A DNA stretch of 44,607 bases, from assembly GCA_029547205.1 (NCBI GenBank), contig JAKPPT010000093.1:1-44607 (forward strand), in the 5' to 3' direction. Each line of letters opens with the position of its first letter. The first letter of the stretch is position 1. The notes under the pieces were generated by a model. That model worked only from the letters and a program-made list of their open reading frames with translations. It was not told the origin of the DNA and made no database searches. This stretch comes from Spirochaetota bacterium. Its GTDB lineage: Bacteria > Spirochaetota > Spirochaetia > Treponematales > UBA12059. Below, one piece after another: positions 34,594-42,949 of this stretch. A program made the translations under genes and the position numbers.

Positions 34594-34622
34594 TTGACAG
34601 CATAAAAATTATGCACCATACT
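34594..34622 (+). promoter_or_regulatory. Probable promoter of the cas operon
   Basis: TTGACA (34594-34599) is followed after 17 bases by CATACT (34617-34622), which overlaps a perfect TATAAT at 34622-34627. A second TTGACA lies at 34695-34700 with a poorer -10. The gap 34466-34754 holds nothing else recognisable and has a low G+C content. Confidence 0.45.
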
Positions 34623-34754
34623 ATAATAAACTGCTTTTACCTACGATTACAAGTATTAGTATTTATTATTTCTACAGCTGTTAAAAAGAGCTATTTGACA
34701 GAGACTTGTTAGAAATAATAGACACAGGTAAAATAAACACTCTTCGGAGGCTTA

Positions 34755-35534
34755 ATGCGATTTTCTTGTAATGTATTTATCAAAAAGGGAACGGTTATTC
34801 CTTCTGATTATCGTCGTCATTTACTCTCCTTAGTCAAAGAATCAATCAAAAAAAGCAGCAATGATGGAGCAGAGTTCTATAGTCGCTATTACAGTGAAAA
34901 CACAACTAAACCTTTTACCTTTTCGGCTTATATACCTATGAAAAATGAAAATGGAAAATCTCTTCTTTCGGGTGATTTTTTCTCCTTCTTCTTTTCCTCA
35001 AACGATTTTGAATTTCTCATGCGTGTGTATAATGGACTTTTGAAGATAAATTTAGAAAAGAATTTTAAGCTCTTTGGGGAGAATTTTAGTATAAAAAAAA
35101 TTATTGTACTTCCAGAAAAAAAATTTGAAAAAGATACTATGGTTTTTAAGACACTTTCACCATTTCTTGTGAGGGATACGGAGAATGGGGATAACTATCT
35201 TTATCCGAAGGATTTTACGATTCAAACAAGGAATAATGGAAATCAATGGCAATATTGGAAAGAAGTTGAATTAACTAACTATCTCGATTCTTTAAAAAAG
35301 AATATAGAGGCATTAGTAGGAATAAATGATTTTTCTATAACATTAGGCAAAAATATCATTGTGCCCATTCTTCATGGCTCTGGCAATGATGATCATTCAT
35401 TTGTAATGACCTTCCCTGGCATGAAAGGCGAGATAGAAATACAAGCAAACCCAGAGATTTTAAAGCTTATTTATGACATTGGCATTGGAGCCCGCCGCAG
35501 CGAAGGCTTTGGCATGCTGGAGGTGGTGGAATGA
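34755..35534 (+). CDS. cas6: CRISPR-associated endoribonuclease Cas6
   Basis: It cuts the CRISPR transcript within each repeat, leaving the repeat-derived 8-base tag (here ATTTAAAG) on each crRNA. The product is 259 residues. Two ferredoxin-like halves are suggested by RFSCNVFIKKGTVIP at the start and KIIVLPEKKF in the middle. The diagnostic glycine-rich loop is GIGARRSEGFGML at the C-terminus. The catalytic histidine cannot be assigned by eye. GGAGG precedes the ATG. It is the first gene of the operon and overlaps cas8 by 4 bases. Confidence 0.9.
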   Translation: MRFSCNVFIKKGTVIPSDYRRHLLSLVKESIKKSSNDGAEFYSRYYSENTTKPFTFSAYIPMKNENGKSLLSGDFFSFFFSSNDFEFLMRVYNGLLKINLEKNFKLFGENFSIKKIIVLPEKKFEKDTMVFKTLSPFLVRDTENGDNYLYPKDFTIQTRNNGNQWQYWKEVELTNYLDSLKKNIEALVGINDFSITLGKNIIVPILHGSGNDDHSFVMTFPGMKGEIEIQANPEILKLIYDIGIGARRSEGFGMLEVVE

Positions 35535-37153
35535 GTGAAAAACTTACTTTTACACTAACAGGAAATTTTCAATATGATTTAGGTATTCTTGGATTAAAAA
35601 GAGTGTTGGATTTTTTTGGGATTGAGTATGAAAGCGATGGGAAATTTTATATTAGTATTGATAGAGATAAAAATAAACTAATTGAAGATATAATTGCAAA
35701 ATTAATAATTGATAATGAAATTAATTATTTTTGGAATAAGGTGGTTGAAGAACTGCAAAGAAGAATTAGAAGAAATAATTCTAACTACACTATTAACGGC
35801 CTTGAAGAAAGCATCACTTGTTCATTAAATTTTAAACAGTTATATAATGAGGGAGGATTGCAAAACATTGTGAAAAATATTGGAAATGTTATCTATAATA
35901 ACTTCTCTGATACTCTAAGAAATGAGATAGAAATGGAAGTTATTATAGATATTATTTGGCAAAAGGGTGTGAATTTAGTGAATAATATATTACTAAATTT
36001 TCAGGCTGATATGAAAGCAATAGGAATAAATGTTTTGGGTAAAGTAAAAAGCAAATTAAACTCAGATGTAATCTCCAGAAAGAAATGTTCTTTTTGTATC
36101 ACAAGAGATGGCAAAAGACTTACTCGCGATGTCTTTTTCTTTGCTCCCGCTCAATATAATGTTTCCTGGTTTAATGAACCAAATTTATTTATATGCCCAG
36201 AGTGTTTAGTATCAAATTTAGCTATAACGCAAACTTTTGTATTTTTAGGGAATAAACAAGATGCAATTGTTGCATATACCCCGAATTTAAGCGATATGGA
36301 AACTCTTAACTCCACACTTAAAAATGCATTTAGTAATAGCAGTAATTACAATATGGTAAGAATCTTTAAACCAATTATTGAATATGAAAAAACACTTTTA
36401 GAAACAGAGGCTTCTGTAAAAGAAATCCAAATATTAAGTTTTAAATTAGATTCCCAAAATCCATTGATGGAAATGTTTATTTTGACAAATAATGTTTTAA
36501 TGAATCTAATAAAAATTGCAGAAGAATTAGATAACTTTTTTAATGATAAAAATGTGATTAAGCTTTTTGCTTATGTAAAACAACAGAATAAATATATAAA
36601 GATAGATCTATCACGAGAATTATTGCATGCTATTACATTAAATCAAAAGGTATATTATTTAGTTCAAAAATATTCAAGATATTGTGTAATGTCAGAGATT
36701 TTTAGACAAAATAAAACAAGAAATCCGCCTATAAAAGGTTTTTCTGCTTGGACTTTTTTAGAGTTCTTAAAAATACATTATAAGTTGGAGGATAAAGGTA
36801 TGAACGAATTTCAAAGCTTTAAACAATTGGGGCAAAGAATTAGACAAAGGATTTATATGATTTTAACAGATAACAGAACTAAATCTATTAATTGGAATAC
36901 TTTTGATAATAAAATCATTTCCCTTTCTAGTTCTTTTTTAAATGCTTCAAAGGGATCATTACAACAATTTCAAGAGTTATTATGTAGAGTAATTATCACA
37001 AATGGACTGAATGTAAATATAGATACTGTTAACATTATTACAAAAGAAAATTATTCTGAAGTTGCTACAACTATTGCCTTGGCTTTATTAGTTGCTCAAT
37101 CTGAGGAAAGCAGAGAACAAGGTGTTTCTCAGGCAACAGTAGAAGAAATTTAA
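35531..37153 (+). CDS. cas8b: Type I-B large subunit Cas8 (Cst1-like, CXXC-CXXC)
   Basis: It is the PAM-recognising large subunit of the Cascade complex. The product is 540 residues. The N-terminal LTFTLTGNFQYDLGILGLKRVLDFFGIE is typical of Cst1-type proteins of the Tneap branch. Two CXXC pairs at 186-189 (CSFC) and 222-225 (CPEC) form the zinc-binding element that gives the family its name. The rest is helical. The start overlaps cas6 (ATGA). Cas8 proteins diverge strongly, so identity rests on the zinc motif and operon position. Confidence 0.85.
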   Translation: MSEKLTFTLTGNFQYDLGILGLKRVLDFFGIEYESDGKFYISIDRDKNKLIEDIIAKLIIDNEINYFWNKVVEELQRRIRRNNSNYTINGLEESITCSLNFKQLYNEGGLQNIVKNIGNVIYNNFSDTLRNEIEMEVIIDIIWQKGVNLVNNILLNFQADMKAIGINVLGKVKSKLNSDVISRKKCSFCITRDGKRLTRDVFFFAPAQYNVSWFNEPNLFICPECLVSNLAITQTFVFLGNKQDAIVAYTPNLSDMETLNSTLKNAFSNSSNYNMVRIFKPIIEYEKTLLETEASVKEIQILSFKLDSQNPLMEMFILTNNVLMNLIKIAEELDNFFNDKNVIKLFAYVKQQNKYIKIDLSRELLHAITLNQKVYYLVQKYSRYCVMSEIFRQNKTRNPPIKGFSAWTFLEFLKIHYKLEDKGMNEFQSFKQLGQRIRQRIYMILTDNRTKSINWNTFDNKIISLSSSFLNASKGSLQQFQELLCRVIITNGLNVNIDTVNIITKENYSEVATTIALALLVAQSEESREQGVSQATVEEI

Positions 37154-37176
37154 ATTTATATTAGGAGGAGGTTACA

Positions 37177-38136
37177 ATGAAATTAACAGGAGTTTTTTTG
37201 ATTGAAACAGGGGTAGTTAACAGAGGCGATGGCATTGGAAACATAGCAACTGTTAAAAAAATTACAACACCAGATGGTATAAAAATTTATTTTTCACCAC
37301 AGTCATATAAAAGAGCCTTATGGAATAACTTACAGAAGAATTATAACTGGACATTACCATTAGTAACAAGGGAAGGGGGCGTTGTCCAAAGAACTGGAAC
37401 AATTATCGATAGTGAAGAATTTGATTTTGGTGGGACAATGGTGGCTGATCCTAAATATCAACGAAATACTACCTTTTATGTGGATCAGGGAATTTCAATT
37501 AATAATTTTTCTGGTGACATGGAATTCATGACAAATATGGGACTTGCCTCAATGTATGGAGAGAATGAAACAAATATAATAAATAGGGAAAACTTTTATG
37601 GAATATATCTTCTACCTTTTGGTATAGAGATTGATAGAATAGGAGTTCAAGAAATAAACTTAAATGTTGCTCTTGAGGAAAATGAGCCTATGGAAAGTAA
37701 AATTAGAAAGATTTATTCTGAATTAGGTGAGGGCTTGACTAACCAAATAGAGAATAGACTTCAAGAACAACTTATAGGTAGAGTCGAAAGCATAGAATCT
37801 CCAAATAATGTAATAACAATAAGATTGAAGAGGGATGAAATAAAAAGAAGGTTACAACAACTTTTACTGGCAATGGGAGAACTTGGCAGACAAATTGAAG
37901 GCTCAGAACGAAATCTTTCACCTTATTTTGCTGTATTTTCGCGGGATTATGCTACTCCAAAATTTTTGTTATTTATTAAAGATAAACTGAAAAAAAGAGA
38001 ATCAATTACTGAAAATGAATTACATCAATATGCTCAAAATGATGGTAAGAATGTAATCGTTGTAACTCATGAGAACTATACACAAATAGTAAATGGGATA
38101 ATAAATCAAATATTTCCCCAAGAACAAAATATATAA
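37177..38136 (+). CDS. cas7: Cascade backbone Cas7 (Cst2/DevR family)
   Basis: It polymerises along the crRNA as the Cascade backbone. The product is 319 residues. The N-terminus KLTGVFLIETGVVNRGDGIGNIATVKKI is typical of the DevR/Cst2 autoregulator family, and SPQSYKRALWNNL is the conserved following segment. A later SGDMEFMTNMGLASMYG fits the thumb region. AGGAGGAGG lies 5-6 bases before the ATG, the strongest ribosome-binding site in the operon, as expected for a multi-copy subunit. Confidence 0.92.
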   Translation: MKLTGVFLIETGVVNRGDGIGNIATVKKITTPDGIKIYFSPQSYKRALWNNLQKNYNWTLPLVTREGGVVQRTGTIIDSEEFDFGGTMVADPKYQRNTTFYVDQGISINNFSGDMEFMTNMGLASMYGENETNIINRENFYGIYLLPFGIEIDRIGVQEINLNVALEENEPMESKIRKIYSELGEGLTNQIENRLQEQLIGRVESIESPNNVITIRLKRDEIKRRLQQLLLAMGELGRQIEGSERNLSPYFAVFSRDYATPKFLLFIKDKLKKRESITENELHQYAQNDGKNVIVVTHENYTQIVNGIINQIFPQEQNI

Positions 38137-38151
38137 CATTGGAGGAATAAA

Positions 38152-38793
38152 TTGCTGAGGTTAGAGATATATCAAGAAACTGCTCACTTCAGAATTGCTA
38201 CAATTGGTAATCCATACTTAAGTTATTTACTCCCCCCTCCTTCAACAATCTATGGTTTTTTAAGAAAAATGACAAATTATGAAAGTATTAATTACACTAA
38301 TACAAAACTTTCTATTCAAGGCAGATATGAGGCAGTATCTCTTGAGAAGGAACGATTAGTACTTGAAACAAAGAAAGAAATTAAAACGAATATTATTCCT
38401 ATTCAAAAACTTCATAATGCTAAATGGATTATACACATTAATTCTTCACAAGATTTTGAAAATAAAATCAAAAATGCTTTTGGGAGTTTTAGTGGTGTGC
38501 TAAGACTCGGGAGAACTGAAGACTTAATTATTGATTATGCAATAATTGAAATTAAAGAAAAAACAATAGAAAATAACATAAACATTAAAGAAGATTATTT
38601 TATTTACAGAAAGTGGGAAAAAGGAAAGGATTTTAAAGGCCAACTTTTTAGCATGTTTCTCGACAGTGAAGTAGACGAAAATAAAAAAATAATAGGATAT
38701 AAGCCTATTCAGTTAATTTATTCCTCAGTTGGGAATGTAAAAAATGAAATAAAAACTTGTGATGGTGGATACTTAGTGTCATGGATTTCATAA
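38152..38793 (+). CDS. cas5: Cascade subunit Cas5
   Basis: It binds the 5' tag of the crRNA. The product is 213 residues. The start is TTG 38152, preceded by GGAGG with 6-7 bases spacing; no ATG lies nearby in frame. Family features are LRLEIYQETAHFRI at the start, the YLLPPPSTIYGFLRKM segment (the usual PPPSTI/YG signature) and a glycine-rich GRTEDL later. It overlaps cas3 by 13 bases. Confidence 0.9.
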   Translation: MLRLEIYQETAHFRIATIGNPYLSYLLPPPSTIYGFLRKMTNYESINYTNTKLSIQGRYEAVSLEKERLVLETKKEIKTNIIPIQKLHNAKWIIHINSSQDFENKIKNAFGSFSGVLRLGRTEDLIIDYAIIEIKEKTIENNINIKEDYFIYRKWEKGKDFKGQLFSMFLDSEVDENKKIIGYKPIQLIYSSVGNVKNEIKTCDGGYLVSWIS

Positions 38794-41081
38794 AATATGA
38801 TGAAAATATTGAAAAAGAGTTAGTTGAGAAATTTGCACTTAATAACCTATTAGCAAAATCAGGTAATGAGAAAAAAACAATACAATCACATATTGAAGAT
38901 TTAATTGGTAATTTAAATCTTTTTTTGGAGAGATTACCTGATTTGTTAACTGAAGAAGATAAAGAAATTTTAAAATATGCTATTTTGTTTCATGATATTG
39001 GGAAAGTTAATAATCTTTTTCAAAAAAAACTTAACGGAAGAAATGTCACAGATATAATTCCACATAATTGCCTGTCACCACTATTTTTAAAAAAGATTGC
39101 TGATAAGATTAACGATCAATATTTACCACTTTTAACTTATATTATAATAAACCATCATACAAGAGGATGGAAATATTTAATTAATGAAAGACAAGGTATC
39201 CAATTGTTGATAAATGAGATAAATCAAAATCAACAGCAATTCTTTAATGGTTTTCAGTTTTCCACAGAAACATTAAATCTATATAAAGATTGGCTTCAAT
39301 ATGCTTTAAATAATAGAAAAAACAAAAAATATATTGCTCTTGCTGGTCTTCTCATCCGTCTTGACCATGCTTCATCAGGTGAACTTGAAGTTGAAGAGAA
39401 ACCAATAGAAGAAGATAGAAGCAATTTACTAAAAACAGCTTTGAATATAAAAGATTTTAGACCGTTTCAAAAAAAGTTTGGTATTGGCGAAAAAAAAGAT
39501 TGTCAATGTATAGTTGCAGATACTGGAATGGGTAAGACAGGTCTGTCAGTCTTATGGAGCAATAGAAAAAAATTTTATATCTTACCAAACAGAGCATCAG
39601 TCAACGCAATGTATGAAACTTTAAAAAAAGTATATGGAGATGAGAAAGTTGGTCTGTTACACTCAACATCTCTTTATAATCTTCTGGATAATTATAATGA
39701 TGATGATATTTCAGTATTAAAACAGTATGATCAAACAAGGGTTTTATCTAAGCCTGTTACAGTCTGCACAGCCGATCAGCTTTTTACTGCAGCCTTTAAT
39801 ATGCCGGGCTATGAAAAGATTTATGCTACTCTATCATATTCTGATGTGGTCATGGATGAAATACAGGGTTTTCAACCACAACAAATAGTTCCTATTCTTA
39901 AGCAAATAAAAGAAACAAAGGGATTAGGCGCAAGATACTTAATTATTACTGCTACACTACCAGATATTGTTGCTAAAAGGTTATCAGATTATGGCTTCTG
40001 TGTAGTAGACAGTGATGATTGCACTATTGATAATATAAAAAGGCATAAGATAAGAATGGAAGATAAAAAAATAGAAGAATTATCAGATGAAATTATCTCT
40101 AAATTTCAAAACCAGAAAAAGGTTTTAATCGTTACAAATACTGTAAGGAAAGCACAAGATTTATATACTGCATTAAATGCTCGACTGAGTGATGGAGAAA
40201 AATTAAGAATAAATATATTACACAGTAGGTTTATCTGGAAAGACAGGCAGGATAAAGAAAAAAAGGTTCTGGAAGAGACAAAACAGGACGATAATGGAAA
40301 TTACCTTAATAAAGATGGTTGTATCTGGGTATGTACTCAATTAGTTGAAGCATCTCTTGATTTAGATTTTGATTATCTTTTTACTGAAGCATCAACAGCA
40401 GATTCACTTATTCAAAGAATGGGAAGGATATGGAGACATAGAAAAATAGATTATGAAGGAGAAGAAAATATAATTATTGCCACAAATGTAGAATATAAGG
40501 TTTATGAAAAAATACTGGTAGAAAAGACTATCGAGTTAATCAAAAGTACTATTGAACAAAATGATAATTATTTATTATCAAAACAAAAAAGAGAAATTGT
40601 AAAAACTCTATACTCTGAAGAGAAACTCCAAGACGTGGGTTCAAACTATCTTGATGAATGGAAAAAGTTTGAGAATGCAATAAATTCGGGCTGGAATTTT
40701 ATACTTGAAGATAATGCTCAAAAAGCATTTAGGGATGTAATGACTGTTGAACTGATTCCAGCTCGATATAAAAAAGAAGTAGTAAAGAGTTATAATTCAA
40801 TCAAAGATATTTATAATCAAATAAACTCTGATCCCAATCTTTCGGAAAAAGACAAAAAGGACAATAAAAGATTAAAAAGGTTGGAAATATTAAAAAGCAT
40901 TCAAGAATATAAACTTCCAGTTCCAATATATGTTATTAAAAAGATTGGTTGTTCTAACTCAATAGAGTGGTTAGATAGAGATTATGAGATTGGATTTCTT
41001 AACGAAAGTTATGAATATAATGAAGAAATCGGCCTAACAGGCAAAGCTATAGAAACGGAGGAAGATGACAATATAATTTGA
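38781..41081 (+). CDS. cas3: Cas3 nuclease-helicase
   Basis: It unwinds and degrades target DNA recruited by Cascade. The product is 766 residues with fused HD nuclease and superfamily 2 helicase. HD domain: H37 (IQSHIEDL), H71-D72 (LFHDIGKVN), H125 (INHHTRGW) and D195 region (LDHASSG). Helicase: Walker A ADTGMGKTG (about 246-254), DEIQGF (about 359-364), TATLP motif III, and QRMGRIWRH motif VI. All motifs are intact, so it should be active. Start ATG lies inside the end of cas5; cas4 follows after 3 bases. Confidence 0.96.
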   Translation: MDFIKYDENIEKELVEKFALNNLLAKSGNEKKTIQSHIEDLIGNLNLFLERLPDLLTEEDKEILKYAILFHDIGKVNNLFQKKLNGRNVTDIIPHNCLSPLFLKKIADKINDQYLPLLTYIIINHHTRGWKYLINERQGIQLLINEINQNQQQFFNGFQFSTETLNLYKDWLQYALNNRKNKKYIALAGLLIRLDHASSGELEVEEKPIEEDRSNLLKTALNIKDFRPFQKKFGIGEKKDCQCIVADTGMGKTGLSVLWSNRKKFYILPNRASVNAMYETLKKVYGDEKVGLLHSTSLYNLLDNYNDDDISVLKQYDQTRVLSKPVTVCTADQLFTAAFNMPGYEKIYATLSYSDVVMDEIQGFQPQQIVPILKQIKETKGLGARYLIITATLPDIVAKRLSDYGFCVVDSDDCTIDNIKRHKIRMEDKKIEELSDEIISKFQNQKKVLIVTNTVRKAQDLYTALNARLSDGEKLRINILHSRFIWKDRQDKEKKVLEETKQDDNGNYLNKDGCIWVCTQLVEASLDLDFDYLFTEASTADSLIQRMGRIWRHRKIDYEGEENIIIATNVEYKVYEKILVEKTIELIKSTIEQNDNYLLSKQKREIVKTLYSEEKLQDVGSNYLDEWKKFENAINSGWNFILEDNAQKAFRDVMTVELIPARYKKEVVKSYNSIKDIYNQINSDPNLSEKDKKDNKRLKRLEILKSIQEYKLPVPIYVIKKIGCSNSIEWLDRDYEIGFLNESYEYNEEIGLTGKAIETEEDDNII

Positions 41082-41084
41082 ATT

Positions 41085-41579
41085 ATGCTAAAACCAATTA
41101 TCACTGGCACGCAGGTTGCCTACTACATTGTCTGTCAAAGGAAACTCTGGCTTTTTAGTAAAAACATCTCAATGGAACATACGAGCGAACTTGTTGAAAT
41201 TGGCAAGTTAATTCATGAGAATTCTTATCAGCGAAAGAGGAAGGAAATAAATCTCGAAGGGATAAAGATAGATATACTTGATGCAAAAACAGGAGTCATT
41301 CACGAGGTAAAAAAATCAAAATCGCTTGAAGAATCTCACCTCTGGCAGATAAAATATTATATTTATTATTTCAAAAATATTGGCATTGAAGTCGAGGGAA
41401 TAATTGATTATCCAAAATTAAGAAGGAGAGAAAGGATAACTTTATCAGATGCTGATATTTTAAAGCTTAATGATACTTTATCAAAGGTAGAAAAGATTAA
41501 CAATCAATCTTTTCCCCCACCAGTAATCAATAAACCCTACTGCAAAAAATGTAGTTATTATGAACTTTGCTATTGTTAA
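41085..41579 (+). CDS. cas4: CRISPR adaptation nuclease Cas4
   Basis: It trims prespacers and helps select PAM-adjacent ones. The product is 164 residues. The 4Fe-4S cysteines are C17 (YYIVCQRKLW) and C153, C156 and C162 (YCKKCSYYELC). The RecB-type nuclease residues are GKLIHE, the Asp before TGVIHEVKKSK, and E-x-K in that segment. This is the Dna2/I-B type short Cas4. The ATG is 3 bases after the cas3 stop with no clear ribosome-binding site of its own, so re-initiation is likely. Confidence 0.92.
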   Translation: MLKPIITGTQVAYYIVCQRKLWLFSKNISMEHTSELVEIGKLIHENSYQRKRKEINLEGIKIDILDAKTGVIHEVKKSKSLEESHLWQIKYYIYYFKNIGIEVEGIIDYPKLRRRERITLSDADILKLNDTLSKVEKINNQSFPPPVINKPYCKKCSYYELCYC

Positions 41580-41587
41580 GTGGAAAT

Positions 41588-42565
41588 ATGAAAGACTATT
41601 ACATCTTTAAAAGTGGCAGAATAAGCCGAAAGGACAATTCTATTTTTTTGGAGACTTCCGATAGTGATATTCCAATCCCTGTCAATACTATTGATAGTCT
41701 TTACCTATTTGGTGAAATTGATCTAAATACAAAGGCTATAAATTTCTTTGCTCAAGAGGGAATTGTTGTACATTTTTTCAACTACTATGGCTGGTGGACG
41801 GGGAGTTTTTATCCACGGGAAGAACATCTTTCCGGTGAGGTTATTGTGAGGCAGGCGGAACATTATCTTGATAATGCAAGAAGACTTGAAATAGCAAAGG
41901 AATTTGTAAAAGGTGCTATTCACGGATTTATTTACAACTTGAAGCGCTATAAAGAGGTGAGCAATGAATTGTTCAATAAATTTGAGACATACAATAATTC
42001 AATCAATGAGGTTGATAGTATTTCTGCATTAATGGGGCTTGAAGGCAATGCAAGGGATTTATACTACTCTGAGTTTCCTACAGTGATTAATCAGGAAATT
42101 GAATTTGAGAGACGAGTGAAACATCCACCGGATAATATGATAAATGCGCTGATTTCATTTGTAAATAGCCTTGTTTACACAGCTGTGATTAAGGAAATTT
42201 ATAGGACACAGCTTAATCCAACGATAAGCTATCTCCATGAACCGTGGTATAGAAGATTTTCGCTTGCCCTTGATGTTTCAGAAATATTCAAGCCCATTTA
42301 TGGTGATAGGATTATATTTGACCTTCTTAACAACAATCAACTCACTGAAAAACATTTTGATAAGGATTTAAATTACTGCTATCTCAAGGAGGAAGGAAGA
42401 AAGATTGTAGTAAAAGCATTTGATGAAAAAATGAAAACAACGATTATGCATAAAAAACTAAAAAGAAAGGTAAGTTATCAGAGGATAATACGGCTTGAAC
42501 TCTATAAACTTATCAAACACCTGTTAAGTGAAGAAATGTATAAATCTTTTAGAATCTGGTGGTAA
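41588..42565 (+). CDS. cas1: CRISPR integrase Cas1
   Basis: It integrates new spacers with Cas2. The ATG at 41588 is chosen over the upstream TTG because it starts at the family N-terminus (MKDYYIFKSGRISRKDNSI). The product is 325 residues. Metal ligands are E152 (GLEGNARDLYY), H217 (SYLHEPWYRRFSLALD) and E232 (VSEIFKPI). The N-terminal beta domain has VNTIDSLYLFGEIDLNTK. Intact. It follows cas4 by 8 bases; cas2 starts 3 bases after its stop. Confidence 0.96.
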   Translation: MKDYYIFKSGRISRKDNSIFLETSDSDIPIPVNTIDSLYLFGEIDLNTKAINFFAQEGIVVHFFNYYGWWTGSFYPREEHLSGEVIVRQAEHYLDNARRLEIAKEFVKGAIHGFIYNLKRYKEVSNELFNKFETYNNSINEVDSISALMGLEGNARDLYYSEFPTVINQEIEFERRVKHPPDNMINALISFVNSLVYTAVIKEIYRTQLNPTISYLHEPWYRRFSLALDVSEIFKPIYGDRIIFDLLNNNQLTEKHFDKDLNYCYLKEEGRKIVVKAFDEKMKTTIMHKKLKRKVSYQRIIRLELYKLIKHLLSEEMYKSFRIWW

Positions 42566-42568
42566 AGT

Positions 42569-42850
42569 ATGTATGTCATACTTGTTTATGATATATCAAC
42601 AGAAACAAAAGCAGGCAAAAAAAGGCTCCCTAAAGTGATGAAAAAGTGTCGGGAATATCTCCATCATACTCAAAAATCTGTATTTGAAGGAGAGATAAGT
42701 GATGCAAAATTTATGGCACTTAAGAATTCTTTGGAAAATTTAATATACAAAGATGAGGATTATGTAGTAATATATCAGCTAGCTAACAAAAACAATCTTA
42801 GGAGAGAAAATGTTGGTAAGGACTATGATCCAACGAAAAACATTTTGTAA
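42569..42850 (+). CDS. cas2: CRISPR integration factor Cas2
   Basis: It dimerises and bridges two Cas1 dimers. The product is 93 residues. It has the ferredoxin fold signature MYVILVYDISTE (with the conserved Asp) and SVFEGEISDAKFMALKN, followed by DYVVIYQL. The length and order are typical. It is the last cas gene before the leader and array. Confidence 0.95.
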   Translation: MYVILVYDISTETKAGKKRLPKVMKKCREYLHHTQKSVFEGEISDAKFMALKNSLENLIYKDEDYVVIYQLANKNNLRRENVGKDYDPTKNIL

Positions 42851-42949
42851 ATTCATTACCGCCACTTCGAGAATTTATCTTTAAATTACTAAGTATTTTT
42901 ATAGTATAATTTGTTATAATAAAAGAAATAATATTATTTCGAGCAATGG
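42851..42949 (+). promoter_or_regulatory. CRISPR leader
   Basis: The 99 bases between the cas2 stop and the first repeat are AT-rich and contain TATAAT at 42905-42910 and again at 42915-42920. They are positioned as a leader with promoter for plus-strand array transcription. No clear -35 hexamer was seen. By position it should also carry the spacer-insertion site at its junction with the first repeat. Confidence 0.75.

Noticed and set aside
38770-38786. CTTAGTGTCATGG at the cas5-cas3 junction resembling an element terminus
   Set aside because: It is inside coding sequence, has no inverted partner nearby and lacks the rest of the terminus; it is best explained by chance.
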